From the NCBI RefSeq assembly GCF_000382165.1, contig NZ_KB907701.1:186001-250000 (forward strand): a stretch of DNA of 64,000 nucleotides. The letters are read 5' to 3'. Source of the DNA: Arsukibacterium perlucidum DSM 18276. GTDB lineage: Bacteria; Pseudomonadota; Gammaproteobacteria; Enterobacterales; Alteromonadaceae. A program made the translations under genes and the position numbers. The notes beneath the pieces were generated by a model. It had not been told where the DNA came from. It searched no databases and worked only from the letters and a program-made list of their open reading frames with translations. Positions 37,397 to 46,332 of this stretch are shown here, piece by piece (positions within the stretch are counted from its first letter, which is position 1; the number at the start of each line of letters is the position of its first letter).

Positions 37397-39574
37397 ATGA
37401 CCAATAAAATAATAAACAAACAGCAAACCACCATTGCTACGGTCTCTTCCAAGTCAAAACCTGAAGATACTCAACAAGATACAACTATCGCTTTCGCCAG
37501 TGAAGGCTATCTGTACTTCACTGAACGTGATTTAAACCGCATTCTGGCTAATCTCGACGCGCTTCGCAGCAGTGTGTTTCCACAAGTACAAACGGACAAC
37601 GAACTGGAAAACCGCAAACAACAACACTTCCCTTCGGTATGTTTGATTGGGCTTGGCCGCTGTGGTTCAAATATTGCTCTGGACGTTGCCTCTCTGGTTT
37701 ATAGCGCAAGAAACTTTTATTTAAATGAATTTAATAATGAAGAAAAACAAAGTCGTGAACAAGAATACCGGCCGATGCGCTGGATTAAACGTAGCTTAAA
37801 CCTGACACCAAATAATAGCTTAAAACCGGTTTTCTTAATTGAGCCCTTAGTTATGTTGGGTGATCTGGATAAAGATATTGAAGGCCGGATCCGTTTTTCG
37901 CATAAAGGTGAAAAAAGCGGCTTTCTGCACGATTATACCAAAATGAAAATAATGGACTTATCTGAGGTACATGCTGGTGGGGCTGGTAACGCGCCTATCC
38001 TGGGCCAATATTTAGCAAAGATTATTTTAAATAAAGACACCCAGCGCTTCTCTAATGCTGAGTGGAAGTTTATCCACTCTTACCTGATCGATTCGTGTGG
38101 TATTAAAGCAAACCAATCCAGACTGTATTTTTATATTTTCAGTGCCGGAGGCGGCACCGGTTCGGGTATGGCTTCGGAGTTTGGTTTGGCCCAGCAGTAC
38201 GCCTATATGAGTAAAACGTTTGACACCCGACCGATCACTGAAAATGAAGAGAACCGCGGCCACTCTTTTGTGTTTGAACCGATATTTACCAGTGGCATTT
38301 GTATCCTGCCTAATATTTCAGACCACGGCGTCGAGATGTCAGAGGCATTGCATATTAATGCCGGCCGTTTATTGTGCAAATATCTGGCAGAAGAGTGGGA
38401 TTTCTCCTACAACTTCGACAATGATGACAGCAGCGAATCAAGCGTGATGCATCGAATCCGGCCGTGGAACGCTATGATGCTGATTTCTAATGATATTATG
38501 CGCTACGCTGAAGAAACGGACGATGGTGATATTCAGCATATTGATGTTAATGCCATGGAGAAATATGCCAATCAATATATCTCACAACAAATATTTAATA
38601 TCCTGACCGCACAGGCGGTCACCACCGATTATGATGAAAATTATTTCCGACGGGCGGGTATTGATATTGGCGAAACCATCCGGCTTGACGCCAATGACTT
38701 ATTTATGAGCCTGGCGGGTCCGGTTGCTGTGGCTTATGCTGAATCGGTTATTCCGGCCAATCAAAGGGAAACCGCAGAAAAAAGCAAAGCTTCCGAGAAA
38801 AACGGGCTGAATATTGATGACTTATTTTTCCGTTCAATCGATTTACCACACTTTAATAAAGTAACTCAGGCAATTGAAGGGATCAGCTTACTGCCGATAG
38901 AATCTGGCCGATACCGGCAAACGCTCGCCAGCTATGTTAAAAATGGCTATAACGCAGCCGAATTAAACGATCTGCATTTTTTCAAAAACTGCTCGTCAGT
39001 GGTTTCGATTGTCTCACTACCTAAAGACTATAAACTGTCTTATATGGATCTGAATCGCTTGAAATCGCATCTAAATAACTTGTTCCCAAATACTACCCTT
39101 AAACGCTACGCATTAGTTATCGGCGCCTCTGCTAATATTTCACTCACCACACTAATTGTAAAAAGCCCTTGTTTAAGCGATGATTTTTTAACTCTTATCG
39201 TTGCCTTTATTAAGCGCTGCTTTGCCAAAGACAGTTATCGCTTTGATGAGAAGCTTGATCAGGCAATGCTGGACTTTATTCGTAGCGATGAGTTTGATGA
39301 GCAGAAAGTCGATGCCATGCTGAATGAATTTGAAAATCCGGCAAAAATTCTCGATACCAATTGGTATGCTATTAAACCAATGTACGAGAAAAAATACCGT
39401 GAACTAATTCATAATAAAGATAAATTTATTTCTATTAATGATATTCGGTTAAGTCGGGACAGTGTTAAAAAAGCCATAAAATATCTGCGGGAAATTTACC
39501 GGCATAAAATCAGTAAAACCAAGGTTATTTCTCTTAATACTCCTGCCGGTAAAAAATCAGCCACAGCTGAATAA
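37397..39574 (+). CDS. Tubulin/FtsZ-superfamily protein (Tubulin_2-like), stand-alone
   Basis: About 725 residues from the ATG at 37397 (MTNKIINKQQTT); an upstream start adds 16 residues. The phosphate-binding loop of the tubulin superfamily, GGGTGSG, is at about residues 251-257 and has the tubulin (TGSG) form, not the FtsZ TGTG form. Nearer the N-terminus CLIGLGRCGSNIALDV (about 82-97) resembles the tubulin GQCGNQI nucleotide loop. These two motifs are the expected T1 and T4 loops, some 160 residues apart, so there are insertions compared with FtsZ. NGLNIDDLF near residue 470 is a possible T7-type segment, unproven. No signal peptide, no membrane helix. It is monocistronic: terminators flank it on both sides. 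It is much longer than FtsZ (about 380) or TubZ (about 480). Function unknown; a GTP-dependent filament or membrane-remodelling protein is inferred. Confidence 0.85.
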   Translation: MTNKIINKQQTTIATVSSKSKPEDTQQDTTIAFASEGYLYFTERDLNRILANLDALRSSVFPQVQTDNELENRKQQHFPSVCLIGLGRCGSNIALDVASLVYSARNFYLNEFNNEEKQSREQEYRPMRWIKRSLNLTPNNSLKPVFLIEPLVMLGDLDKDIEGRIRFSHKGEKSGFLHDYTKMKIMDLSEVHAGGAGNAPILGQYLAKIILNKDTQRFSNAEWKFIHSYLIDSCGIKANQSRLYFYIFSAGGGTGSGMASEFGLAQQYAYMSKTFDTRPITENEENRGHSFVFEPIFTSGICILPNISDHGVEMSEALHINAGRLLCKYLAEEWDFSYNFDNDDSSESSVMHRIRPWNAMMLISNDIMRYAEETDDGDIQHIDVNAMEKYANQYISQQIFNILTAQAVTTDYDENYFRRAGIDIGETIRLDANDLFMSLAGPVAVAYAESVIPANQRETAEKSKASEKNGLNIDDLFFRSIDLPHFNKVTQAIEGISLLPIESGRYRQTLASYVKNGYNAAELNDLHFFKNCSSVVSIVSLPKDYKLSYMDLNRLKSHLNNLFPNTTLKRYALVIGASANISLTTLIVKSPCLSDDFLTLIVAFIKRCFAKDSYRFDEKLDQAMLDFIRSDEFDEQKVDAMLNEFENPAKILDTNWYAIKPMYEKKYRELIHNKDKFISINDIRLSRDSVKKAIKYLREIYRHKISKTKVISLNTPAGKKSATAE

Positions 39575-39600
39575 GGCAAAGACTTGCTGAGTGCCCTGCA

Positions 39601-39628
39601 AGCCCCTAAACTAGGGGCTGTTTTTTTT
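39601..39628 (+). terminator. Terminator after the tubulin-like gene
   Basis: AGCCCCTA (39601-39608) pairs with TAGGGGCT (39612-39619), followed by G and eight T. Confidence 0.92.
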
Positions 39629-39642
39629 GACTCAAGAATCCG

Positions 39643-40404
39643 ATGACCGCAGCTACCCAGTATCGTTTAAATAAATTCATCAGTGACACCGGTTTTTGCT
39701 CCCGGCGCCAGGCAGACAAATATATTGAGCAAGGTTTAGTGACCGTTAATGGCCAGATCGCGCCGGTAGGTTTGAAAGTTTCTGCCAGCGATCAAGTGCT
39801 GGTAGAAGGCAAGCCTCTCAAAGATAAGCCTGCCCGGATTTATCTTGCTTATCATAAACCGGTAGGCATTACCTGTACCACCGAGCGACATATTAAAGGA
39901 AATATTATTGACGCTATCGGTTACCCTGAACGCATTTTTCCTATTGGCCGGCTTGATAAACCTTCAGAGGGACTGATATTCCTTACCAATGACGGCGATA
40001 TCGTTAACAAGGTGCTGCGGGCAGGTAATGCCCATGAAAAAGAGTACACCGTCACCGTTAGTAAACCGATTACAGCCAATTTTATCACTAAGATGGCCAG
40101 CGGCGTGCCTATTCTCGATACTGTTACCCTGCCCTGCATTGTCAGTCAGGTGTCAAAAAACACTTTTAAAATTATTCTTACCCAGGGTCTGAACAGGCAA
40201 ATTCGACGGATGGCAGAGTATTTAGGCTATGAAGTAACAAAGCTAAAACGCACCCGGATTATGCATGTTCGTCTGGCTGAACTGCGCGCCGGGCAGTGGC
40301 GGTTATTAGACAAATACGAATTGGCGCAAATGGATCAACTGCTGCAACACTCCAGTAAAACCGCCAACGACTGTAACGACATAGTGCAGGACGACGAGGA
40401 GTAA
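39643..40404 (+). CDS. rluF: 23S rRNA pseudouridine synthase RluF
   Basis: 253 residues. N-terminal S4 RNA-binding domain (about 7-60: RLNKFISDTGFCSRRQADKYI), then the RsuA/RluF catalytic domain with Asp105 in GRLDKPSEGLIFLTNDGD and the RluF-typical AGNAHEKEYTVTV and QGLNRQIRRMAEYLGYEV blocks. It makes pseudouridine 2604 of 23S rRNA. The C-terminal tail is acidic (DDEE). The ribosome site of the next gene lies in its last codons. Confidence 0.93.
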   Translation: MTAATQYRLNKFISDTGFCSRRQADKYIEQGLVTVNGQIAPVGLKVSASDQVLVEGKPLKDKPARIYLAYHKPVGITCTTERHIKGNIIDAIGYPERIFPIGRLDKPSEGLIFLTNDGDIVNKVLRAGNAHEKEYTVTVSKPITANFITKMASGVPILDTVTLPCIVSQVSKNTFKIILTQGLNRQIRRMAEYLGYEVTKLKRTRIMHVRLAELRAGQWRLLDKYELAQMDQLLQHSSKTANDCNDIVQDDEE

Positions 40405-40412
40405 TAATCGCT

Positions 40413-41843
40413 ATGGAGCGGCTTAATTCAGGGTATTTGCCAGCACTGCTTGCGGGCCCGCTGGTGTTTCTGCTGGTACTACTGAATGAACCTTTGTTTA
40501 GCGGCATGTCAGACGCCGCCTGGCTACTTAGTGGCCTTACAGCCTGGATGGCTATCTGGTGGATAAGTGAGAGTGTGCCTATCCCGGCCACCTCACTGCT
40601 ACCGATTATTGTAGTGCCTTTATTAAGCCTGGACTCGGTAGCTAATGTTACCGCCTCCTATGCTGATCCACTTATTTTTCTGTTTCTGGGTGGTTTTATG
40701 CTGTCTATCGCCATGGAGCGTTGGAACCTGCATAAACGGATAGCTTTGTTAACAATGCTGATGGTCGGTAGTAAACCCAGTCAGCAAATTGCCGGTATTA
40801 TGCTGGTTACCGCCTTTCTGTCGATGTGGATGTCCAATACCGCTACCGCAGTAATGATGCTGCCGATAGCGCTGTCGATTATTGGCATGCAGGACAACGT
40901 CAGCGATAAGTTCGCCAAAGCAATGTTGTTATCAATTGCCTACGCGGCAAGTATTGGTGGTGTTGCTACCTTAATAGGCACTCCTCCCAATGCCTTACTG
41001 GCAGGTTATTTACGTAATCAATATCAGCTGGAAATTGGCTTTGCAGAATGGATGCTACTGGGCGTACCCGTAGCAGTCACTATGCTCACAGGTGCCTGGT
41101 TTTGGCTAACGCAGTGTCATTTTCGCTTTGCCCGTGACGAAGTTAATGTAAGCCGTCAATTGTACGTTGATAAGCTTGCCAGCCTGGGTCCGATGCAACT
41201 GGCCGAAAAAATAGTACTGGCGGTATTCCTGCTGGCAGCTTGTTTATGGGTGTTGCGAACCTGGCTTACTGGCATTACCGGCCTACCATTAAATGATACC
41301 TTAACTGCCATTTTCTGCGCCAGTTTGCTGTTTATAATTCCGGTTAACTTGAAAACCGGACAAAGAGTATTGGTGTGGGAAGACTGTGGCAAACTGCCGT
41401 GGGGTATACTTATATTGTTCGGTGGCGGTTTAAGCCTCGCCGCGCAAATCCAGCAATCCGGATTAGCTGACTTTATCGCCAGCCAGGTCGGTGCATTGGG
41501 TGCCATCAACTTACTGCTGCTGATAGTATTGGTGACCACTATTATCATTTTTCTGACAGAAGTAACCAGTAACACTGCTACTGCAGCAGCCTTTCTGCCG
41601 CTACTAGGGCCCGTTGCGGTATCATTAGACACCAGCGCTTCAATGTTGGTTATCCCGGCTGCTATCGCTGCCAGCTGCGCCTTTATGATGCCGGTGGCTA
41701 CGCCACCTAACGCTATTATATTTAGCTCAGGTAAGCTGAAAATTGCTGATATGGTTAAAGCAGGCTTTGTATTGAACCTGCTGGCCATAGTGGTAATCAC
41801 CGCTGCGGTGTGGTTTATCAGCCCCTATTTATTTGATTTTTAA
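40413..41843 (+). CDS. DASS (SLC13) family sodium:anion symporter
   Basis: 476 residues, about 11-12 helices. It carries both family signature repeats: SNTATAVMMLPIALSI and IGTPPNALLAG in the first half, SNTATAAAFLPLLGP and MMPVATPPNAIIFSSG in the second. These SNT and TPPN loops form the Na+/carboxylate sites of VcINDY-type dicarboxylate transporters. It probably imports C4-dicarboxylates or citrate with Na+; sulfate is a less likely alternative. The GAGGAG ribosome site lies inside the end of rluF, and the ATG is eight bases past the rluF stop, so the two are probably cotranscribed. Confidence 0.9.
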   Translation: MERLNSGYLPALLAGPLVFLLVLLNEPLFSGMSDAAWLLSGLTAWMAIWWISESVPIPATSLLPIIVVPLLSLDSVANVTASYADPLIFLFLGGFMLSIAMERWNLHKRIALLTMLMVGSKPSQQIAGIMLVTAFLSMWMSNTATAVMMLPIALSIIGMQDNVSDKFAKAMLLSIAYAASIGGVATLIGTPPNALLAGYLRNQYQLEIGFAEWMLLGVPVAVTMLTGAWFWLTQCHFRFARDEVNVSRQLYVDKLASLGPMQLAEKIVLAVFLLAACLWVLRTWLTGITGLPLNDTLTAIFCASLLFIIPVNLKTGQRVLVWEDCGKLPWGILILFGGGLSLAAQIQQSGLADFIASQVGALGAINLLLLIVLVTTIIIFLTEVTSNTATAAAFLPLLGPVAVSLDTSASMLVIPAAIAASCAFMMPVATPPNAIIFSSGKLKIADMVKAGFVLNLLAIVVITAAVWFISPYLFDF

Positions 41844-41896
41844 TAAAGACTGTCCAGGCCTAACCATTCCTTAGACTACTCTTCTGGAAAAAACAA

Positions 41897-41922
41897 AAAA
41901 GCAGCCAGAAGGCTGCTTTTTC
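41897..41922. terminator. Shared terminator of the DASS gene and the tRNA operon
   Basis: AAAAGCAGCC (41897-41906), loop AGAA, GGCTGCTTTT (41911-41920). A-rich and T-rich flanks on the two sides let it serve both converging transcripts. Confidence 0.88.
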
Positions 41923-41927
41923 TAATT

Positions 41928-42003
41928 TGGAGCGAGTAACGAGGTTCGAACTCGTGACCTCGACCTTGGCAAGGTCGCGCTCTACCAGCTGAGCTATACT
42001 CGC
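41928..42003 (-). tRNA. tRNA-Gly (GCC)
   Basis: 76 nt including encoded CCA. The cloverleaf reads GCGAGTA...TACTCGC in the acceptor, with anticodon loop TTGCCAA giving anticodon GCC. Identical to the copy at 42288-42363. Last gene of the four-tRNA unit downstream of pgsA. Confidence 0.97.
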
Positions 42004-42041
42004 GAAAATCTGGTTTCACTCTGGCTTAAACCAGCAGTAAA

Positions 42042-42128
42042 TGGTGCCCGGGGCCGGACTTGAACCGGCACGCCCTTTCGAGCGAGGGATTTTAAATCCC
42101 TTGTGTCTACCGATTTCACCACCCGGGC
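42042..42128 (-). tRNA. tRNA-Leu (TAA)
   Basis: 87 nt including CCA. Class II tRNA with a long variable arm. Anticodon stem AGGGA/TCCCT with loop TTTAAAA, anticodon TAA. Acceptor GCCCGGG/CCCGGGC. Confidence 0.96.
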
Positions 42129-42182
42129 AGACAACTTTTGTATCTATTTGCACTGTATGAATTAAAACCAACAGCGCTATGA

Positions 42183-42256
42183 TGGAGGCGGGTCCCGGAG
42201 TCGAACCGAGATGGACGGATTTGCAATCCGCTGCATGGCCATTCTGCCAACCCGCC
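42183..42256 (-). tRNA. tRNA-Cys (GCA)
   Basis: 74 nt including CCA. Acceptor GGCGGGT/ACCCGCC, anticodon loop TTGCAAA, anticodon GCA. Lies between the first tRNA-Gly and tRNA-Leu, the same Gly-Cys-Leu order as E. coli glyW-cysT-leuZ. Confidence 0.97.
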
Positions 42257-42287
42257 AATCAAACAATGCAACACTCTTAATAAGAGT

Positions 42288-42363
42288 TGGAGCGAGTAAC
42301 GAGGTTCGAACTCGTGACCTCGACCTTGGCAAGGTCGCGCTCTACCAGCTGAGCTATACTCGC
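42288..42363 (-). tRNA. tRNA-Gly (GCC), promoter-proximal copy
   Basis: 76 nt including CCA, identical to 41928-42003. First tRNA of the unit and nearest the predicted promoter. Confidence 0.97.
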
Positions 42364-42397
42364 GATGCTTATGGCCATGTGCCTTAACACGTGACGC

Positions 42398-42425
42398 ATT
42401 CTACTGTTTTAATTAGACCAGTCAA
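42398..42425 (-). promoter_or_regulatory. Predicted promoter of the Gly-Cys-Leu-Gly tRNA operon
   Basis: On the minus strand TTGACT (42425-42420), a 16-bp spacer and TAGAAT (42403-42398), about 35 bases before the first tRNA. The tRNAs may also receive read-through from pgsA. Confidence 0.65.
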
Positions 42426-42495
42426 TAACAAATTAGTAGTTTTACAACTGACTGCTTATTTTTTAACTGACTTGTGCTAATAAAGTGCAACCAGC

Positions 42496-43053
42496 TTAAT
42501 GTTGCGCTAAATCTTGCCATGCAGCGCTGACATACTGATACATCGACCATAAGGTCAAAATAGTGGCCAGATACAACATGGCATACCCAACAGGAGTAAA
42601 CCAGGCCAGTAAGGTAAATTGCGGTTGCCAGATCAAACCGATTAATGCCAGCATCTGAGCAATAGTTTTATATTTACCCAGGTTGGATACCGCCACATTC
42701 GCCCGTTTGCCAATTTCTGCCATCCATTCCCGCAGCGCAGAAATAGCAATCTCGCGGCTGATAATAATGATAGCAGGAATACTGAACCACAAAGATTGTT
42801 CATGAATAGCAAGCACCACCAGTGCCACTGCTACCATCACTTTGTCAGCAACGGGATCCAGAAACGCCCCGAAAGGAGTAGATTGTTCCAGCTTGCGCGC
42901 CAGATAACCATCCAAAGCATCTGTTATTGCTGCCAAACAAAATACCAGCGCTGCCCAGAATCGATAATGTTCCCAGCCAGAGTAAAAGCAGAAAATAAAA
43001 ACAGGAATGAGTAGCAGCCTGAACATCGTTAACAGATTGGGAATATTCCACAT
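42496..43053 (-). CDS. pgsA: CDP-diacylglycerol-glycerol-3-phosphate phosphatidyltransferase
   Basis: 185 residues with four to five membrane helices. The CDP-alcohol phosphotransferase motif D-x2-D-G-x2-A-R-x8-G-x3-D-x3-D is complete: TDALDGYLARKLEQSTPFGAFLDPVADK. It makes phosphatidylglycerophosphate, the committed step to phosphatidylglycerol and cardiolipin, in the inner membrane. It lies 32 bases after uvrC, the conserved uvrY-uvrC-pgsA order. Confidence 0.96.
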   Translation of the reverse strand: MWNIPNLLTMFRLLLIPVFIFCFYSGWEHYRFWAALVFCLAAITDALDGYLARKLEQSTPFGAFLDPVADKVMVAVALVVLAIHEQSLWFSIPAIIIISREIAISALREWMAEIGKRANVAVSNLGKYKTIAQMLALIGLIWQPQFTLLAWFTPVGYAMLYLATILTLWSMYQYVSAAWQDLAQH

Positions 43054-43085
43054 ATAACAGTTCTCACAAAAACAATGCCACTATG

Positions 43086-44903
43086 CTACTTGTTATGACA
43101 GGCTTGGTAAATCTTTTCTGCTTGCGAGCGGGAAATACCTGGTACTGAGCTTAGCTCTGTTACCGAAGCCTTCATAACGCCCTGTAAACCGCCCAGGTAT
43201 TGCAATAAAGCCTGACGGCGCTTCTCACCAATGCCGCTAATATTTTCTAACGGGCTTTTTGTCATAGTTTTGCCACGCTTGCTGCGATGACCGGTAATTG
43301 CAAAACGGTGCGCTTCATCACGAATTTGCTGAATTAAATGTAAGGCCGGACTATCCCCGGGCAGATGCAACTGCCTGCCGCTATTCCCAAGTATCAATGT
43401 CTCCAGCCCGGGCTTACGACTAACCCCCTTGGCAATACCAATTAGTAACGGCATCTTATTATGTGACCAGGCAGTGAATTGAGTCAGAGCAATATTCAGC
43501 TGGCCCTGGCCACCATCGATAAAAATAATATCAGGGATTTTTGTTTCATCAGTTAAGCGGCTATAACGTTTATCAAGCGCAAACTGCATCGCTGCGTAAT
43601 CATCACCACCGGTAATACCCGTTACATTGTAGCGACGATACTCTTGCTTATAAGGCCCCTCCCCATCAAATACCACACAAGAAGCTATGGTCGCCTGGCC
43701 CATGGTATGGCTGATATCAAAGCACTCCATACGGTTAATGCTGTTAGCCATTCCCAGCAACAATTGCAGTGCAGAGTATCGCAACTGCATTTTCTGACCA
43801 GCCGACTGCCTGCTGTCACATGCGAGTTCGGCATTTTTCTGGGCGAGGCTAAGATACTGTGACTTTTCGCCACGTTTTGCGGCAATAATCTTCACCTTGC
43901 GCCCGGCAGCTTCACTGACCGCTTGAGCTAATGACTCAGCATCGTCCAGGCCCAGTGGTACAATTATTTCAGGTGGGATTTGCTGACCGCCACCACCACT
44001 GAGATAAAATTGCAGTAAAAAGGCGCTGAGTACCTCTTCTGCGTCAGTATTTGCCGGCACCTTAGGATAATACGATTTCGACCCAAGAATTTTTTGTTGC
44101 CGCACAAATAATACATGGACAACTGCTATCTGGCCTGACCTGGCAAAACCAATAATATCCAGTTCAGCATGCTCACCACTGACATACTGCTGTTCCTGCA
44201 CTTTACGAAGCGCCGTTATCTGATCCCGAAAGCTGGCGGCTTGTTCAAAGGCAAGGTCCTCACTGGCCAGATTCATTTTTTGCACCAGCTGTTCAACTAC
44301 CTGTTGATTTTTACCACTGAGAAATAAACTGGCCAACTGCACCTGCCCGGCATAATCATCATCAGAAATTTTGCCAACACAGGGGGCCGAACACAGTTTT
44401 AATTGATATTGCAGACATGGCCGGGTGCGAGCCCGGTAGAAGCCATCCTCACATTGGCGGATAGGAAAAATTTTCTGCAAGGTTTTCAGGCTTTGCCAGA
44501 CGGCACCGGCATTTGGATAGGGACCAAAATACTGGCCACTATGTTTACGTGGACCACGATGCGAGCTAATTCGGGGGTGCTTATGATCAGAGATAAATAT
44601 GTAAGGATAAGATTTGTCGTCCCGCAGCAGCACATTATATTTAGGCATGAACTGCTTGATCAGGTTATTTTCCAGGATCAGCGCTTCAGTTTCACTATGA
44701 GTCGCGGTAATTTCGATATTGGCAATTTGTGCGACCAGTGCCCGGGTTTTGACACCGTCTACCTGCTGACGAAAATAACTACTAAGGCGTTTTTTTAAAT
44801 CTTTGGCTTTACCAACATAAATAACCTGCTCAGTCTGGTTATACATCCGATAAACACCAGGCTGGGCAGGGACTGAAGCTAAAAACGTTTTAGGGTCAAA
44901 CAT
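43086..44903 (-). CDS. uvrC: Excinuclease ABC subunit C
   Basis: About 605 residues from the ATG at 44903 ([21 protein letters not shown]). An upstream TTG would overlap the preceding gene. N-terminal GIY-YIG nuclease ([25 protein letters not shown], about 15-40), a UVR motif near 200-235, the RNase H-like second nuclease ([29 protein letters not shown]) and C-terminal helix-hairpin-helix repeats ([18 protein letters not shown]). It makes both incisions in nucleotide excision repair. It starts four bases past the uvrY stop. Confidence 0.96.
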   Translation of the reverse strand: MFDPKTFLASVPAQPGVYRMYNQTEQVIYVGKAKDLKKRLSSYFRQQVDGVKTRALVAQIANIEITATHSETEALILENNLIKQFMPKYNVLLRDDKSYPYIFISDHKHPRISSHRGPRKHSGQYFGPYPNAGAVWQSLKTLQKIFPIRQCEDGFYRARTRPCLQYQLKLCSAPCVGKISDDDYAGQVQLASLFLSGKNQQVVEQLVQKMNLASEDLAFEQAASFRDQITALRKVQEQQYVSGEHAELDIIGFARSGQIAVVHVLFVRQQKILGSKSYYPKVPANTDAEEVLSAFLLQFYLSGGGGQQIPPEIIVPLGLDDAESLAQAVSEAAGRKVKIIAAKRGEKSQYLSLAQKNAELACDSRQSAGQKMQLRYSALQLLLGMANSINRMECFDISHTMGQATIASCVVFDGEGPYKQEYRRYNVTGITGGDDYAAMQFALDKRYSRLTDETKIPDIIFIDGGQGQLNIALTQFTAWSHNKMPLLIGIAKGVSRKPGLETLILGNSGRQLHLPGDSPALHLIQQIRDEAHRFAITGHRSKRGKTMTKSPLENISGIGEKRRQALLQYLGGLQGVMKASVTELSSVPGISRSQAEKIYQACHNK

Positions 44904-44907
44904 CAAA

Positions 44908-45558
44908 TCAGGGGGATACCTTGGCAATATCTATCATGCCATGCCGCAGGGCTAAATGAGTCAATTCAACATCACCGCTAATGGCTAATTTTTCAAACAT
45001 CCGGTACCGATAAGAATTAACTGTTTTGGCGCTGACACTCAGCTGTTCAGCAATATCATTTACTTTTTGACCACGGGTGATCATTAGCATTATTTGCAGT
45101 TCTCGATCAGATAAACCTTCAAATGGATTTTCAGTTTGTTTATTAACTTTAGCTAACGCCATTTTTTGTGCCACTTCATCTGAAATGTGTCGCACGCCGC
45201 TATATACCTTGCGAATAGCGGATACCATCTCTCTGGGTGCTGAGTTCTTTGAAATAAAACCAGCCGCACCCAATTGCATTACTTTTGTCGGCACAGGTTC
45301 TTCACATGATACTGACAGTGCCAGCACCTTAATTTCAGGGAAATAATGTAAAATTCGCTTGGTGGCAGTCATACCGCCCATGCCAGGCATGTTCATGTCC
45401 ATCAGCACAACATCGGGTTCATGCTGACGACAAAATTGCAGAGCTTCTTCACCGGATTCAGCTTCGCCTATCACCTTGATACCGCGCTCATCCATTAGTA
45501 TGCGACTGATCCCAGTTCGTACAAGCTCATGGTCATCAACTAACAGCACGTTAATCAA
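44908..45558 (-). CDS. uvrY: Response regulator UvrY/GacA
   Basis: 216 residues. REC domain with phospho-acceptor Asp54 ([13 protein letters not shown]) and acidic pocket DD near residue 8. A LuxR-type helix-turn-helix lies near 145-210 ([38 protein letters not shown]). With the BarA/GacS sensor it controls Csr small RNAs and carbon storage. Order uvrY-uvrC-pgsA as in E. coli. Confidence 0.95.
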   Translation of the reverse strand: MINVLLVDDHELVRTGISRILMDERGIKVIGEAESGEEALQFCRQHEPDVVLMDMNMPGMGGMTATKRILHYFPEIKVLALSVSCEEPVPTKVMQLGAAGFISKNSAPREMVSAIRKVYSGVRHISDEVAQKMALAKVNKQTENPFEGLSDRELQIMLMITRGQKVNDIAEQLSVSAKTVNSYRYRMFEKLAISGDVELTHLALRHGMIDIAKVSP

Positions 45559-45786
45559 CTTGGCTTCTCCGTCTCACTGGTTTTTAGTATTTTTATGCAG
45601 CTAGCATAGTAGAACCTGAGCTTTTCTGCTAACTGGTTCGACACCAATAATATTGATCTTGGCTTTTTCAGAGGTTAGTGTGCCAGAACGGTAAAAAATA
45701 GGAAACAATATTTCAGAACTATTTACCTGCTGATTAAACTATTGATGTTTGTATGATGTATACAGAATGAAGGGAGTTAAACAAAG

Positions 45787-45877
45787 TGGCGGAGGGAGAG
45801 AGATTCGAACTCTCGGTGGGCTATTAACCCACGCCGGTTTTCAAGACCGGTGCATTAAACCGCTCTGCCATCCCTCC
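45787..45877 (-). tRNA. tRNA-Ser (TGA), copy 1
   Basis: 91 nt including CCA. Acceptor GGAGGGA/TCCCTCC, anticodon stem CCGGT/ACCGG with loop CTTGAAA (anticodon TGA), long variable arm. The mature sequence matches the copy at 46080-46170. Confidence 0.96.
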
Positions 45878-45891
45878 GCGCTATGGGGCGA

Positions 45892-45920
45892 ATATTAAGA
45901 ACTCCCCTCTGCTTTGTAAA
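45892..45920 (-). promoter_or_regulatory. Predicted promoter of tRNA-Ser copy 1
   Basis: On the minus strand TTTACA (45920-45915), 17-bp spacer, TAATAT (45897-45892), 15 bases before the tRNA, so copy 1 can be expressed on its own. Confidence 0.6.
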
Positions 45921-45963
45921 GCGCTTTTTATCAGCTTTTGGCTGTTTGGCTATAAATCAGTCA

Positions 45964-46009
45964 GCAAAGCTGTATTATTCAACATTATTTAAACCTAATA
46001 CGGCTTTGC
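45964..46009. other. 14-bp stem-loop between the two tRNA-Ser genes
   Basis: GCAAAGCTGTATTA (45964-45977) faces TAATACGGCTTTGC (45996-46009) with one G-T pair and an 18-nt loop. No T-run, so not a classic terminator. Function unknown. Confidence 0.5.
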
Positions 46010-46021
46010 AGACAGCCTAAA

Positions 46022-46050
46022 ACGCAAAAACCACCTTGCGGTGGTTTGCG
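46022..46050 (-). terminator. Terminator after tRNA-Ser copy 2
   Basis: ACGCAAA...CCACC pairs with GGTGG...TTTGCGT around a TTGC loop (one strand has two extra A). On the minus strand GCGTTTTAGG follows. Confidence 0.7.
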
Positions 46051-46079
46051 TATAACAACACTGTAACGACTAAGTTAAG

Positions 46080-46170
46080 TGGCGGAGGGAGAGAGATTCG
46101 AACTCTCGGTGGGCTATTAACCCACGCCGGTTTTCAAGACCGGTGCATTAAACCGCTCTGCCATCCCTCC
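46080..46170 (-). tRNA. tRNA-Ser (TGA), copy 2
   Basis: 91 nt including CCA, matching 45787-45877. The copies are 293 bp apart with unrelated spacer sequence, so only the gene itself is duplicated or conserved. Confidence 0.96.
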
Positions 46171-46332
46171 AGCGCTGCGTATACTAATCAGTTTGGCTAA
46201 GAAAAGAAAGCCAAAAGTTAAAAAAATTCAGTGATTACTGATTTTTATCAGATAACTACTGGAGTCACGGGAACTTAGTCAGTATGATAATGGCCAAACA
46301 GGCATAATATTTAGCTAATCAGGAGATTGCAT

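Noticed and set aside
37397-39574. TubZ-type plasmid partition system or remnant of an integrated element
   Set aside because: No TubR-like helix-turn-helix gene, no iterated centromere repeats, no replication or integrase genes; neighbours are core chromosomal genes.
41156-41800. 214-codon open frame antisense to the DASS transporter
   Set aside because: Shadow of a GC-skewed membrane protein gene; the sense frame has clear family motifs on both sides of it.
41928-42363. Repeats of the identical tRNA-Gly sequence as a CRISPR-like or mobile repeat
   Set aside because: The repeats are complete tRNA genes in an operon with Cys and Leu tRNAs; spacing and content are explained by that.
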